Source: Papio anubis (lineage: Eukaryota > Chordata > Mammalia > Primates > Cercopithecidae). Taken from it: 64,000 bases of DNA. The stretch covers positions 8,068,895 through 8,132,894 of the forward strand of contig NC_044981.1 in NCBI RefSeq assembly GCF_008728515.1, given 5' to 3'. The notes beneath the pieces are model-generated. The model searched no databases and was not told the DNA's origin. It saw only the letters and a list, made by a program, of their open reading frames with translations. A program made the translations under genes and the position numbers. Positions 1-11,814 of the stretch are shown in pieces. How positions within the stretch are numbered: the first letter of the stretch is position 1; each line of letters starts with the position of its first letter.

Positions 1-94
1 GAGGACTTAGATATGGATTCTATGACTGGGAGAAAATGGACAAGATGGACATAGATGAAACATGGAGATCTATGTTACTGAAAAAAAATTTTAT

Positions 95-235
95 TGACTT
101 GTTTTTTTGGTGTATATAGTTCTATATATTTTAACACATGTATATATTCATGTAACCATCACCACAATCATATGAAAACTGTTTTATAAACCCTCAAACT
201 CCCACATATGACTTCTTTATAGTCACATTCTCTAA
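95..235 (-). mobile_element. L1M 3' UTR fragment (old LINE-1)
   Basis: The stretch resembles the antisense of the 3' UTR shared by L1MA-L1ME elements; the clearest part is 'taaccatcaccacaatca'. It is short and diverged. The flanking DNA to about 420 is AT-rich and shows nothing further I recognise. Confidence 0.5.
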
Positions 236-440
236 AACTTTTGTCTTCTCTTTGCAGAATGCTCTGTAAATACCGATTATTTTAGAGTTTATTTTCCTTA
301 ATTCTTATGCTTTAAGATGATTCCATTTATTAAAAATTCTGCAAATTCATTTTGATTGAAATAATTCAATGCTGTATAGCTCTCAAGGTTTAGAATCTCT
401 GACTCCAGGTTAATGGTTTAATAAAGGTTGTTTGATTGTG

Positions 441-1218
441 ATCATTAGAGAAATGCAGATCAAAACCACAATGAGATACCATCTCATGCCAGTCAAAATG
501 GTTATTATCAAAAAGTCAAAAAACAACAGATGCTGGCAAGGTGGTGGGGGGCAGGGGAAAGGAACACTTTTACACTGGTGGTGAGAGTGTCAATTAGTTC
601 GACCATTGTGGAAGACGGCGTGGAGATTCCTTAAAGACCCAGAGGTGCAAATACCATTTGATGCAACAATCCCATTACTGGGTATATACCCAAAGGAATA
701 TCAATCATTCTGTTATAAAGATACACGCAAGTGTATATTCATTGCAGCACTATTCACAATAGCAAAGACATGGAATCAACCTAAATGACCATTAATAATA
801 GACTGGATTAAGAAAATGTGGTATAAATACACCATGGAATACTATGCAGGCATAAAAAGGGGTGAGATCATGTCCCTTACAGAGACAAGGATGGAGCTGG
901 AAGCCATCATCCTCAGCAAACTAATGCAGGAACAGAAAATCAAATACCACATATTCTCACTTATAAGTGGGAGCTAAATGATGCAAACACATGGACACAC
1001 TGCTGGAAACAACACACTCTGGGGCCTGTGGGCGGGTGGGGGACGGAAAGAGGGAGAACATCAGGAAGAATAGCTAATGGATGCTGGGCTTGATGCATAG
1101 GTGATGGGAGGATCTGTGCAAACCACCATGGCACATGTTTACCTATGTAACAAACCTGCACATCCTGCATATGTATCCCTGAATTTAAAAGTTGGAAATC
1201 AAAATATAAATAAGAAAA
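441..1218 (+). mobile_element. L1P LINE-1, 5'-truncated 3' end
   Basis: This is the last part of a primate L1: the end of ORF2, the 3' UTR and an A-rich tail. Residues in the frame 606-788 (for example IPLLGIYPKE) match the carboxyl end of L1 ORF2p, a reverse transcriptase/endonuclease, but only a fragment remains and it cannot work. The 3' UTR carries the typical L1P wording about lost and gained 'acatgtttacctatgtaac'. A near-matching direct repeat (aaaggttgtttga at 423-435, aaaggtgtttga near 1219-1230) fits a target-site duplication. Confidence 0.9.
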
Positions 1219-1230
1219 AAAGGTGTTTGA

Positions 1231-1449
1231 AAAAAGGGCAAAAGTATGCAGATAAGAAAAATGTGGTAAGATAATTGTTTGAATAGAAGGATATACTGAA
1301 TAACAGTCAGCCAGTAACAGTATAAACTACTGCGTGTAAGAAATTAAGCATACATTTATCTTTTAAGGAATCTTTAATGTCTACAACAAAAACATTATTT
1401 CAGCAGTAGTATTTTACGTTCAATATTTTTGATAACGTGAAAAGCATTC
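1231..1449. other. Unique AT-rich DNA
   Basis: I see no gene or recognisable repeat here. It ends at the first copy of the cagatttctt direct repeat that borders the 7SL/Alu block. Confidence 0.5.
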
Positions 1450-1459
1450 AGATTTCTTG

Positions 1460-1686
1460 ATCAGCATGGGAGTTTTGACCTGCTGCATTTCCCACTTGGC
1501 CCGGTTCACCCCTCCTTAGGCAACCTGGTGGTCCCCCGCTCCTAGGAGGTCACCATATGGATGCCAAACTTAGTGCGGACACTCCATTGGCATAGTGCAC
1601 CAGCCCAGAACTCCTGGATTCAAGCGATCCTCCTGCCTCGGCCTCCCGAGTAGCTGGGGCTATAGGCACGCACCACTGCACCCGGC
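1460..1686 (-). pseudogene. RN7SL pseudogene: 7SL (SRP) RNA retropseudogene, 3'-truncated
   Basis: 7SL RNA is the scaffold of the signal recognition particle. Read on the minus strand, this block follows 7SL from its 5' end (ggccgggtgcagtgg) through the S-domain segment that Alu elements lack: 'ccgcactaagtttggcatcc', then the 'ggtcaaaact' region, stopping at 'catgctgatc'. About 227 nt of the roughly 300-nt RNA are kept; the 3' strand of the Alu domain is missing. There is no poly(A) tail at the truncated end, and cagatttctt lies directly against it (1450-1459). Tailless, 3'-truncated copies of structural RNAs are a known retropseudogene class. Several substitutions and loss of the 3' end argue against function. 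Confidence 0.93.
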
Positions 1687-1994
1687 CACATTTCTTTCTT
1701 TCTTTTTTTGAGACTGAGTCTCGCTCTGTCGCCCAGACTGGAGTGCAGTGGTGCGATCTCGGCTCACTGCAAGCTCCGCCTCCCGGGTTCACGCCATTCT
1801 CCTGCCTCAACCTCCCGAGTAGCTGGGACTACAGGCGCCCGCCACCACGCCCAGGTAATTTTGTTTTAGTATTTTTAGGAGAGACGGGGTTTCACGGTGT
1901 TAGCCAGGATGGTCTCGATCTCCTGACCTCGTGATCCACCCGCCTCAGCCTCCCAAAGTGCTGGGATTACAGGTGTGAGCCACCCCGCCCGGCC
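1687..1994 (-). mobile_element. AluY
   Basis: Full-length antisense Alu with a TTTC-rich tail at 1691-1709. AluY-type positions include 'ctgcaagctccgcctcccgg' and 'gttagccaggatggtctcga'. The repeat cagatttctt follows at 1995-2004 and a near copy (cacatttctt, 1687-1696) sits between this Alu and the 7SL pseudogene. Confidence 0.95.
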
Positions 1995-2383
1995 CAGATT
2001 TCTTAAGTTCGTTTTCTTTAATAGCTTCTCCCCCCCTTAACAATTTTCTAAGCATACAGTATAGTGACATTAAGTCCATTCACATTGTTGTGCAACCATC
2101 ATCTCCATCCATCTACAGGACTTTTTCATCTTCCCAAACTGAAATTCTGTATCCATTAAACACTAAGTCTCCACTCCCTTCTTCCACAAAACCCTGGTCA
2201 TCATCATTCTGCTTTCTGTCTCTATGAATTTTACTACTCCAGGTGCCTCATCTAAGTAGAGTCATACAATAATTGTCTTTTTGTGACAGGATAATTTCAC
2301 TTTGCAAAATATCCTGAAGGTTTATCCATGTCGTAGCATATCTTGGAATTTCCTTTCTTTTGAACACTAAATCATACTCTATT

Positions 2384-2476
2384 GTGTGTGTATGTGTGTG
2401 TGTATGTGTATATATATATTTATACACACACATATACATACGTATATACATACATATATACATATATATACACATA
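2384..2476. repeat. TG/TA microsatellite
   Basis: Imperfect TGTG/TATA/CATA run inside the L1M, directly before a Tigger terminal repeat. It probably grew from the TA-rich stretch normal for L1 at this point. Confidence 0.9.
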
Positions 2477-2981
2477 CAGTTGACCTTTGATCAACACTAG
2501 TTTAAAATGTGCAGGTCCACTTATATGCGGATTTTTTTCCAATAAAATTTGCCCCACGTGTGCCTACCTCTCCTGCCTCCCCTACCAACTCCTCCGCCTC
2601 TTTTGCGTCTGCCACCACTGAGACAGCAAGACCGTCCCCTCCTCTCCCTCCTCCTTCTCACCCTACTCAATGTGAAGATGACAAGGATGAAGACCTTTAT
2701 AATTTACTTCCACTTAATGAATAGTGAATATGTTTTCTCTTCCTTACGATTTTCTTAATAACATTTTTTCCTGTAGCTTACTTTTTAAAATAAGAATACA
2801 GTATATGAACATATAACGTATAAAATATGTGTTAATTGACTGTGTTATTGATAGAGCTTCTGGTCCACAAATAGGCTATTAGTAGTTAAGTTTTTTGGGA
2901 GTCAACAGTTATATGCACATGTTTGATGGCATGGGGGTGGGGTGGGGGAGTTGGCGCCCCTCATTGTTTAAGGGTCAACTG
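2477..2981 (+). mobile_element. Tigger2-like non-autonomous DNA transposon
   Basis: It starts cagttgacctttga and ends gggtcaactg, which are inverted terminal repeats, and it is flanked by TA on both sides (2475-2476 and 2982-2983), the TcMar/Tigger target. The middle ('tgaagatgacaaggatgaag') matches the short Tigger2a-type deletion derivative as I recall it. It encodes no transposase. It sits in the antisense L1M. Confidence 0.85.
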
Positions 2982-4188
2982 TAATTGTCATATCCAATGT
3001 CATGAAGCATTTCTCATATTTTATTCTAAGAGTTTTATCATTTTAGCTCTCATGTTTAGGTATTTAATTATTTTGAGTAAATTTTTGCGGATAGTATAAA
3101 GTGAACATCCAATTTCATTCTTTACATCTGGATATCCGTTTTCCTGGCACTATTAGTTGAAGATTGTCTTTTCACCATTAAATGGACTTGGTACCCTTGT
3201 CAAACATAACTGAACCATGTATGTGGGAGTTATTTTTCTGGGCTCTTTGTTCTGTTCCATTGGTTTAGATGTCTGTCTTTACTCCAGTACTACACTGTTA
3301 GGATTTCTGTAACTTTGTAGTAGGTTTTCAAATCAGGAAGTGCGAGACTTCCAATTTTGTTCTTCCTTTTAAAGATTGCTTTGACTGTCATTCAAGGTTT
3401 CTTGAGATTCCATGTGCATTTTAAAACGCAAATTTCTCTTTCTGCATAAAACATCATTGGGATCTCGATGGGGATTGTATAAAATTTATAGGTTACTTTG
3501 AGTAGTATAGACATCTTAAAATATGACTTCCATAATATAGGTTGTCTTTTCACTTATTTATACTTTGTTTTATTTTTCATCCATGTTTTTTATTTTTAGT
3601 GTATATGTTTTTTGCCTTGTTAAAGAAAAAAATATTTAATGATACTTGCTAAGGCATGGTAAAAAAGACTTTATTCAGCACCATCACAATAAGTATCGGG
3701 ACCAGTGCAATGAGATTTGTAGATGGGGAGAGAGATTGTGTGTTTCTAGAAATTTTTCCACTTCGTCTAGGTTATCCAGTTTGTTGGTATACAATTATTT
3801 ATAGTACACTTATAATTCCTTTTATTTCTTAAAATTGAATTAATGTCTCCTTTTCTGTTTCTTATTTTAGTTATTTGATACTCCTTTCTTACTTTTAGCC
3901 GATATAGCTAAATCTTTGTCGATTTTGTTGACCTTTTCAAAGAACAAACTCTTGGTTTTATTGATTATCTCTATTGTTTTTCTTTCCCCTATTTTATTTA
4001 TCTCTGCTCTAATCTTTATTGTTTACTCAGTAATGCAGGTTTTGGGTTTAATGAGATTCTTAATTTGAGATCTTCTTTTTTAGGGTAGGCATTTATAGCT
4101 ATAACTTCCCTCTTATTATTGCTTTTGCCCTATCTCATCAATTTTTATATGTTGTGTTTTCATTTTTATTTATTTCAAGATATTTTCT

Positions 4189-4492
4189 TTTTTTTTTTTT
4201 TTTTTTTTGAGACGGAGTCTTACTCTGTCGCCCAGGCTGGAGTGCAGTGACCGGATCTCAGCTCACTGCAAACTCCGCCTCCCGGGTTTACGCCATTCTC
4301 CTGCCTCAGCCTCCCGAGTAGCTGGGACTACAGGCGCCCACCACCTCGCCCGGCTAGTTTTTTGTATTTTTTAGTAGAGACGGGGTTTCACTGTGTTAGC
4401 CAGGATGGTCTCGATCTCCTGACCTCGTGATCTGCCCGTCTCGGCCTCCCAAAGTGCTGGGATTACAGGCTTGAGCCATCGCGCCCGGCCGT
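4189..4492 (-). mobile_element. AluYRa-type Alu (Old World monkey lineage)
   Basis: Full-length antisense Alu with a long T run. Diagnostic text includes 'ccacctcgcccggctagttt' and 'caggcttgagcca'. A perfect 17-bp duplication, atttcaagatattttct, lies at 4172-4188 and 4493-4509, so the insertion into the L1M is precise and comparatively young. Confidence 0.93.
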
Positions 4493-4815
4493 ATTTCAAG
4501 ATATTTTCTAATTTCACTTGTGATTTATTCTTTGACTCATTGCTTGTTTAAGAGTGTGTTGTTTAATTTCCACAGATTTGTGAATTTTTCAGTTTTCCTT
4601 CTGCTGTTGATTTGTAGTGTCATCGTATTGTATTGGAAAAGATAGTTCGTATGATTTCAATCTTTCACAATTTATTAAGACATATTTATGCTGTAACACA
4701 TGGTGTATCCTGAAGAATTCCCCATGTGCACCTGAGAAAAATGTGTATTTTGCTGTGTGGGGTGGAGTGCTCTGCATATCTTAGGTCTAGCTGGTGCATA
4801 GTGTTATTCAAGTTA

Positions 4816-5396
4816 AGGGAAGTTTAAATTTTTCCTGTGAAGGGTTAACTTGAGCCTATAAAACAAACAGATAATAGAGTAACAGAAAAAAGCATACAAA
4901 TGTATTAATGTGCATTTGGGCATGGAAGTCATACAAAATATGAAAACCTCAAAGAAATGACCAGATGGTTGATGCTTTTAAATCTTCCTGAGGTTACAGA
5001 AAGAATAGGGGCTTGGAGGAAGATGGCAAAACAGGTTATGGTGCCAAGCCAGGTTATGGGAGGGAGAAAAGAGGATGAAAGGCATGGAGCAAAGGTCATC
5101 TTATTAAGGAGATGACACGTCACAGGGATCAGCACTCAGAAAGAATGAATGGTAGCCTTGGTAATTGCTTATCAGACCTTTAAACGTGTAAGACTCTCGG
5201 TTAATCTTTCTAGATCTGGATAAGGGGGGAGGGTCTCAGAGAAAGCTTATTTGCATCTGTTGTTTCTTCATTTTATTTCTTCTACAGATGTAACCTTTCC
5301 TCTCAACAGACAGCTTTGCAGGGCTGTTCTTGTGTTTGCAGGCCTCTGTGTAGCCTTCCCAAAATATGACAAATGGCATATTTTGAGGTAAAATAT
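4816..5396 (-). mobile_element. LTR-like insertion, probable solo ERV1 LTR
   Basis: About 580 bp of non-L1 sequence split the L1M: 'tgttattcaagt' before it and 'tttagatgtttgtatttcg' after it continue the L1 text. The composition and the end 'ttttgaggtaaaatatttt' remind me of ERV1 long terminal repeats. I cannot name the family or prove a short target duplication. No retroviral genes are present. Confidence 0.5.
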
Positions 5397-5988
5397 TTTC
5401 AGCTCCTTTAGATGTTTGTATTTCGTTACTGATTTTCTATCTGGCTGGTGTATTTATGACTGAAAGTGGGATAGCAAAGTCTCCTTCTGTTATTGTAGAT
5501 CTATCTGTTTCTTCCTTCAAGCTGTCAATATTTCATTCATATATTTTGAAGTTCTGATGTTTGGTGCAGACATGTTTATAATTGTTATATATTCTTGGTG
5601 AAATCACTCTTTATCATTATATAATATCCTTCATTGTCTCTTGTAACAGTGTTTGACTAAAAGTCAATATTGTTCTGATACATACATGTCTTTAGATCTA
5701 AAGTGAGTATCCTATAGGGAGTTGATAGTTGAGTCCTGTTTTTTTTTTTATTTATTTTTTATTTACTCCATTCTGTTCATTTATGTCTTCTGATTGAGGG
5801 TTTTAATCCATTTACATTTAAAGTAATTACTGACATGAAAGGACTTACATTGGCCACTTTAGTAATTGTTTTCTGCATGTGTATAATAGCTTTTTTTTGT
5901 TCCTCATTTCCTGCCTTCCTTAGTGTTTAGTTAATTTTTTGTAATGACACATTTTCATTCCCTTCTCATTTTCTTTTGTGTATATTCT

Positions 5989-6303
5989 TTTTTAATTTTT
6001 TACATTTTATTTATTTATTTTTGAGATGGAGTCTCACTCTGTAGCACAGGCTGGAGTGCAGTGGTGCAATCTCAGCTCACTGCAACCTTTGCTGCCCGGG
6101 TTCAAGTGATTCTCCTGCCTCAGTCTCCTGCGTAGCTGGGATTACAGGTGCCTGCCACTGGGCCCCGGCTAATTTTTGTATTTTTAGTTGAGACAGGGTT
6201 TCAACATCTTGGCCAGGCTGGCCTTGAACTCCTGACCTCATAATCCACCTGCCTCCGTGTCCCAAAGTGCTGGGATTACAGGCGTGAGCCATCACGCCCT
6301 GCC
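5989..6303 (-). mobile_element. AluS
   Basis: Full-length antisense Alu of S type inside the L1M. A perfect 17-bp target duplication tcttttgtgtatattct flanks it at 5972-5988 and 6304-6320. Confidence 0.95.
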
Positions 6304-7345
6304 TCTTTTGTGTATATTCTGTAGATATTTTGTGTGTGGTTACCATGGAGATTACTTGTAACATTCTAAAGTTATAACAATGTATTATAAATTAAAAGCA
6401 ATGTAACTTCAATTGTGTATAAAAACTCTATTCTCTTACAGCTCAGTTCATCAACTTTATCTTATCAATGTCATCAATTACGTCTTGTTGTATTATGTAC
6501 CCATTATCATTTACAATTATTTTTATGCATTTGTTTCTAAATCCTATAGAAAACAAAAAGTGAAATTACAGCCAAAATTAAAATAATACTGTTTCTTATA
6601 TCTGTTCATGTATTTACTTTTACTGGAGAACTTTATATTTTTAGATGGCTTTGATTTACTTTCTAGCATCCTTTCATTTTGATTTGAAGGACTCCCTTTG
6701 GCATTTCTTGTAGGGCTGGTCTAGTGGTAATAAATGACCTCAGCTTTTTGTTTATCTTAAAATGTTTTGATTTTTCCCTCACTTTTGGAGGACAGCTTTG
6801 CCAAATACAGAATTTTTAGTTGATGATTTTCCCCCCAGCACTTTAAATATATTGCACCACTACCTTTGGCTTGCAAGGTTTCTCTTGAGAAATCCACCAA
6901 TAATTTTATGGAGGACCTCTCATACATGATGAATCATTCTTCTTTTGCTGCTTTCAAGATTCTCTCCTAGTATCTAAAGTTTGATTATAATGTATCTGAG
7001 TATAGGTCTTTTTGGGTTTATCCTACTTGGAGTTTGCAAAGATTCTTTGTAACTACATGTCTTTTCTCAAATTTGGGAAGTTTTTAGCCATGGCTTCTCC
7101 AAATGATTTCTGCTTTTCTCTCTCTCTTTTCTCCTTCTGAACTTTCATACTCATCCTCTTGATGGTGTCCCGTAAGTCCTTTTGGCTCTACTCACTTCAT
7201 TCTTTTTTCTTTTTGTTCCTCAGACTCAGCAATTTCGAGTGATTTGTCTTCAAACTTGATTCTTTATTTTGCCTGGTCAGGCCTGCTTTTGAACTTCTCT
7301 AGTGAATTTTTCAATTTAGTCATTTTAGTCAGCTTCTACTTTTTA

Positions 7346-8008
7346 TTTTTTTTTGTTTTAAAATTTTGCTGATAAGTGTGTAGTTTAATCCTGTGGATTG
7401 TCATGTTGGATAACCTGCTACATTGTCATCAAATGATTTTAGTAGAAAACACTTATATCACTGAAGAAGAGTTTAGGGTGCATTTTAACGTCCTGGAGAG
7501 CAGAATTGATAAACTAATATTGGCCATTAAATCTCTCAGAAGTTTATCAGTATAAAGATCACTTTCTTTCAAAATGCTCTATATTTTAAAAAATGAGCTT
7601 TCAAAATATTCTTATACAGTGGAGAAAATATTGTGCCCTGAATTTTAAAAGACAGGCACTCTCAGGTGCCAGGTTTTGTTAGAGGTTACAGAACTGGACA
7701 GGGTTAGATTTCAGGCTGGTAGTGTCTTCATCACCAGAATGTAACATTCTTCCCTTATTCAGGACACATAAATCATAATATATCTTGAAAAACCGTTGTG
7801 TGATTCTCTATCAATGGGCTGTCTCTAAATCCTGAACAAAGTGGCAGCCAGAGTAATAATGCATTAGGTTTAGTTTCTGTTTCCCAAGACACAGACTCTT
7901 TGCATGGCAAAGAGAAAATATATTAAGGCAGGGTGCAAGCATGAGGCATCATTGACCTTACACATAACCTAGTTTATTCTTTGCATTGTCCTCAGTAAGG
8001 AGTTCACT
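7346..8008. other. Unique DNA, no feature recognised
   Basis: AT-rich sequence after the L1M end. I see no gene, repeat family or clear motif cluster. Confidence 0.5.
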
Positions 8009-8314
8009 TTTTGATTGTTTGTTTGTTTGTTTGAGATGAGGTCTGGCTCTGTTGCCCAGGCTGGAGTGCAGTGGCGTGATCTTGGCTCACTGCAACCTCT
8101 GCCTCCTGGGCTCAAGCGATCCTCTCACCTCAGCCTCCCAAGTAGCTGGGGCTACAGTCTCCTGCCACCATGCACAACTAATTTTTGTAATTTTTTGTAG
8201 AGACAGGGTTTTGCCATGTTACCCAGACTGGTCTTGAATTCCTGAGCTCAAGTGACACACCTGCCTTGGCCTTCCGAAGTGCTGGGATTACAAGTGTAAG
8301 CCACTGTGCCTGGC
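8009..8314 (-). mobile_element. AluJ
   Basis: Antisense Alu with a (TTTG)n tail. Old J-type wording ('cctgagctcaagtgacac', 'gtagctggggctacag') and high divergence. The target duplication has decayed. Confidence 0.9.
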
Positions 8315-8685
8315 TAATTAGCTTTTTTAAAGTGCTAAAGATTTTTTAAAAAATTAAACAAATTTTAGAGGATTTATATAGATTAATTTTCAGGAAGCTG
8401 GATTATTTAGTTATGCTTGATATGTCATTTATATGAACCTAAACAAATTAAAAGGGAAAAAACTTCAGTCAATTCACTAGTGTACACAAGGACAGGTGAT
8501 ATTTTTGATACATTTTGCACCATCAAATTAATGAAATTACTAATTGCTTTGATTTCTGTTACACAAAGCCCCAAAGCTGTCAAATGCTAGAAAGTAGCAC
8601 AATTAAAGTTATTTGCTTTTTACAGAAAATGAAGGGCCTTAAAATGTTTGGAATATTGAAAGCAGGTATTGGATACTGGGTTGGT
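8315..8685. other. Unique AT-rich DNA
   Basis: No gene or repeat that I recognise between the AluJ and the MaLR LTR. Confidence 0.5.
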
Positions 8686-9112
8686 CTAGTCTCATGCTGC
8701 TGTAAAGAAATAGCTGAGGCTGGGTAATTTATAATGAAAAGAGGTTTAATTGGCTCACAGTTGTACGCATTGTACAGGAAGCATGATGCTGGCATCTACT
8801 TGGCTTCTGAGGAGCCCTCAGGAAACTTACAATCATGGTGCAAGGTGGATGGGGGAGAAGACATGTCACATGACTAGAACAAGTGCAAGAGAGAGATGGG
8901 GGAGGTGCCGCACACTTCTAAATGATGAGAACTCACTCACTGTTTTAAGGAAAACACCAAGGGGATGGAGCTAAACCATTAATGAGGAATCTGTCCCCAA
9001 TGTCCCCATGTATCCATCCTCAATCATCTCTCACCAGGCCTCACCTCCAGCGTTGGGGATTACAATTCAACATGAGATTTGGTGGGGACACAGAAACAAA
9101 CCATATTAGATA
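8686..9112 (-). mobile_element. MaLR LTR (THE1/MST group)
   Basis: Antisense solo LTR. Typical MaLR text includes 'tggtctagtctcatgctgct', 'gctgggtaatttataatg' and 'aacatgagatttggtgggg'. The MST and THE1 subfamilies are hard to separate by eye. No internal retroviral region follows. Confidence 0.88.
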
Positions 9113-9223
9113 CCTTCTTAAACTTGCTGGGGAACACATGCAAATTACTTTATTTACACAAATACAGTAAAATGGAATAAGACAGAGAATCTCTGGCTTA
9201 GTGCAGATAGTTAATCTAATATA

Positions 9224-9509
9224 TTTTTTTGAGACGGAGTCTCCCTCTGTCGTCAGGCTAGAGTGTAGTGGTACGATCGTGGCTCACTGCAACCTCTGCT
9301 TCCTGGGTTCAAACGATTCTCCTGCATCAGCCTCCCAAGTAGCTGGGACTACAAGCATGCTTCACCACACCCAGCTAATTTTTGTATTTTTAGTAGAGAT
9401 GGGGTTTCACCATGTTGGCCAGGATGGTCTTGATCTCTTGACCTCATGATCTGCCCGCCTTGGTCTCCCAAAGTGCTGGGATTACAGGCATGAGCCACTG
9501 TACCCTGCC
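9224..9509 (-). mobile_element. AluS
   Basis: Antisense, essentially full length, S type with Sc-like 'ggccaggatggtcttgatct'. The right flank does not show a clear target duplication. Confidence 0.93.
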
Positions 9510-9579
9510 TAAATTTCTTATTTGTTAATTGAGCATAGATATTTCATATAAAATTTTCTTTGAATGCACATACTTTGGT

Positions 9580-9990
9580 ATTGATTTATTTACTCAAAAA
9601 AATTTTCAAGTGCTTGAGATGCACCAGGCCTGTAAGGCACTGGTTCTGAAAGAAGGTACAGATGGAGACTGCACCCTTAGAAAATTTGCTTTTGGGTGGA
9701 TATAGGCCTTAGAGCTGTGATGACTGCAAACACAAAGTGAAGCGTTGCAAGAAGCTCAAAGACAAAGGTTAGGAAGTTCAGAAAGAGGAGTATTGTTTTT
9801 TTTGGGCAGAAGGGTGGCTTTGTGGGAATGATGCTGTTTAACTTCAGTCTTGAAGACTGGGTAGGATTCAGATGTTTAGGGATGGAGAACAGCACTCCAG
9901 GCAGAATGCACAGAATGAGCGCTGCCAAGGTGCAAAGGTGCAGGCTTCAAAAGGGACCCCTTGGTTTGAGGTGGAATGCAGGAGAAAAGG
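9580..9990 (-). mobile_element. L2 LINE fragment
   Basis: The stretch follows the reverse complement of the L2 3' end, with 'gcaccaggcctgtaaggcac' near the tail and 'cagcactccaggcagaatg' further in. It is very diverged. The frames through it have no meaning as protein. Confidence 0.65.
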
Positions 9991-10149
9991 ATGTGAGGTT
10001 TGGAATAAGAAAAGAAAGAAAATGTTTGACTTTATTGAGTACCAACTTTGCAGCATATATTGAGAATTGTTTGCGAGAATGTCATAGTTTTCAACCCCTA
10101 AAACTACTGTCCCCAAATAAGTTTATTTCTCCCTTTTGTTATTTCCTGT

Positions 10150-10300
10150 TTGTAAAGTGTTATTGTTGCTTGTCTGCAGTTGGGGAAACTGAGGTGTAGA
10201 GAAGTTAAAGGACTTGCTGGAGTGGCAGGAGTAGCATTTCAATCTAGTTTTGACTGACTCTTAAGTACAAGCTCTTTCCAGTCTACCGCACTGCCTTGAA
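10150..10300 (+). mobile_element. MIR SINE
   Basis: The core 'ggggaaactgaggtgtagag' and the following 'aagttaaaggacttgctgg' match the conserved MIR text in sense. Confidence 0.8.
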
Positions 10301-10353
10301 TGAAATCCTAATGAAATGGAAGGGGAGAAGCACGCTGAACTGAACCTCTGAGG

Positions 10354-10655
10354 GTTTTTTTTTTTTTTTTTTGAAAGGAAGTCTCGCTCTGTTGCCCAGG
10401 CTGGAGTGCAATGGCACAATCTCGGCTCACTGCAATCTCCACTTCCCAGGTTCAAGAGATTCTCTCACCTCTGCCTCCCAAGTGGCTGTGACTACAGGCA
10501 CATGCCACCATGCCCGGCTAACTTTTGTATTTTTAGTAGAGACGGGGTTTCACCATGTTGGCCAGGCTGGTCTCAAACTCCTGACCTCAGGTGATGTGAC
10601 TGCCTTGGCTTTCCAAAGTGCTGGGATTACAGGCATGAGCCACCGCACCTGGCCT
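10354..10655 (-). mobile_element. AluSx-type
   Basis: Antisense full-length Alu with an 18-T run. A short target duplication ctctgagg is seen at 10346-10353 and 10656-10663. Confidence 0.94.
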
Positions 10656-10889
10656 CTCTGAGGTTTTGAGCAGTTGAGAGGCAGTGTTAGCGATCCTTGT
10701 TTAGAAAGCTGGTGGAGGCTGAAGGCTGGGCCGAAGGAAACCTGGTTTTTCAGTTTTATCCTCACTGAAGAAACGTACTAATTTGTATTTGAAGAAAATT
10801 TAACTTAATAATACACCCTTTTCTAAATGATACTAGGCTACAGTGATCCCTGGGCAGCTGACTACAGGATTTCACTTACAAAATTGTAA
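10656..10889. other. Unique DNA
   Basis: No feature recognised. Confidence 0.4.
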
Positions 10890-11085
10890 AACTTTATTGA
10901 GTGCGATATCCATTACTGTGCCTAGCACATTAACAGACATTAAGTAATGAATAGTCATAACAACCTGAAGCTTGGTGTTATCATAATTTCACTGAAGGGA
11001 AAAACTGAGGCTTAGAGAAGTGAAGTCACCTGTTCAAGGGTAGAGCTAATTAGCAGCAGGTTCAAATCTAGGATTGTTTCCATAA
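10890..11085 (+). mobile_element. MIR SINE
   Basis: Long sense MIR with 'actgaggcttagagaagtga' and a 5' part like 'gtgcctagcacattaaca'. Confidence 0.85.
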
Positions 11086-11555
11086 TTTTATAGTAGCCTC
11101 CTACTATTTGCCCAGAAAGGCAAAGGAATATTAACTTTAAAAATGGTTGTACCCAATTCTGCCACCTGTGCAGGTAGCTTCCTTGTGGACTTCAGATGCC
11201 ACCGTGATTACCCCATCCTGACCCACTCTTGGGGCTTCCTGACTGCCACCAACCATCCCTCCTCTTCATTGTCTTGGTTCACTCCTGAGGGCTTCCTGTG
11301 TCATCTTTTATGGCCACCCTAATGTACACAAATCACTTTCACAGTGTCATGAGTATGAGGTGAGCAATTCATCAATGTCAACATATCCTTGATGAGCGGT
11401 GGTTTGTCTTTGCAAGGCCTGAAAGAGTCCAGTGAATTTTTATTTGCTGTGGCTTGCTGGGGATTGAAGGGATTATGGTTGATGAGAGGTTTGAAATTCA
11501 ACCAGCTTGTTATTAGTGGGGGCACATGAAGTTTGAAAATCTTGGTTGTCTTGAT
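11086..11555. other. Unique DNA
   Basis: Mixed-composition DNA without a gene or repeat I can name. Both-strand frames here are short and have no family features. Confidence 0.4.
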
Positions 11556-11665
11556 CTATCTTTCTTTTCTTCCTTTCCTTCTTCATTTAATCTTTCCCTC
11601 CCTCCCTCCCTCCCTCCCTTCCTTCCTTCCCTCCCTCTTTTCTGTCTCTCACTCTCTCTTTTTAA
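11556..11665. repeat. TTCC/CCCT pyrimidine tract
   Basis: Imperfect run of TTTC, CCCT and TTCC units. The predicted Lys/Arg-rich and Ser/Pro-rich frames here are products of the repeat. Confidence 0.95.
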
Positions 11666-11814
11666 ATGTAAGGGGAAAAGGGCACATTGGTCAGAAACGC
11701 AATGAGCTAGTTGTTGATTTTTGTCACAATTATTCATATGTCCACTTCTATTTTTTCCCACTTGATAGTTATCCCAAACATCTAGTTTTTACTGCCTTTT
11801 CAAAATACGTAATC

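Larger units (their letters stand above)
2036..7345 (-). mobile_element. Old L1M LINE-1, antisense, broken by later insertions
   Basis: Segments at 2036-2385 (3' UTR), 2984-4188, 4510-4815, 5397-5988 and 6321-7345 read as antisense L1M in 3' to 5' order, ending in text like the 5' part of L1M elements (7080-7330). About 600 bp between the 3' UTR and 2984 appear to be missing, so it may be one deleted element or two. It is interrupted by a microsatellite, a Tigger2-like element, an AluYRa-type, an LTR and an AluS. No intact ORF remains. Confidence 0.85.

Noticed and set aside
606..788. L1 ORF2p carboxyl-end frame as a gene
   Set aside because: Only a 60-residue remnant of a 5'-truncated L1; noted under the L1 feature.
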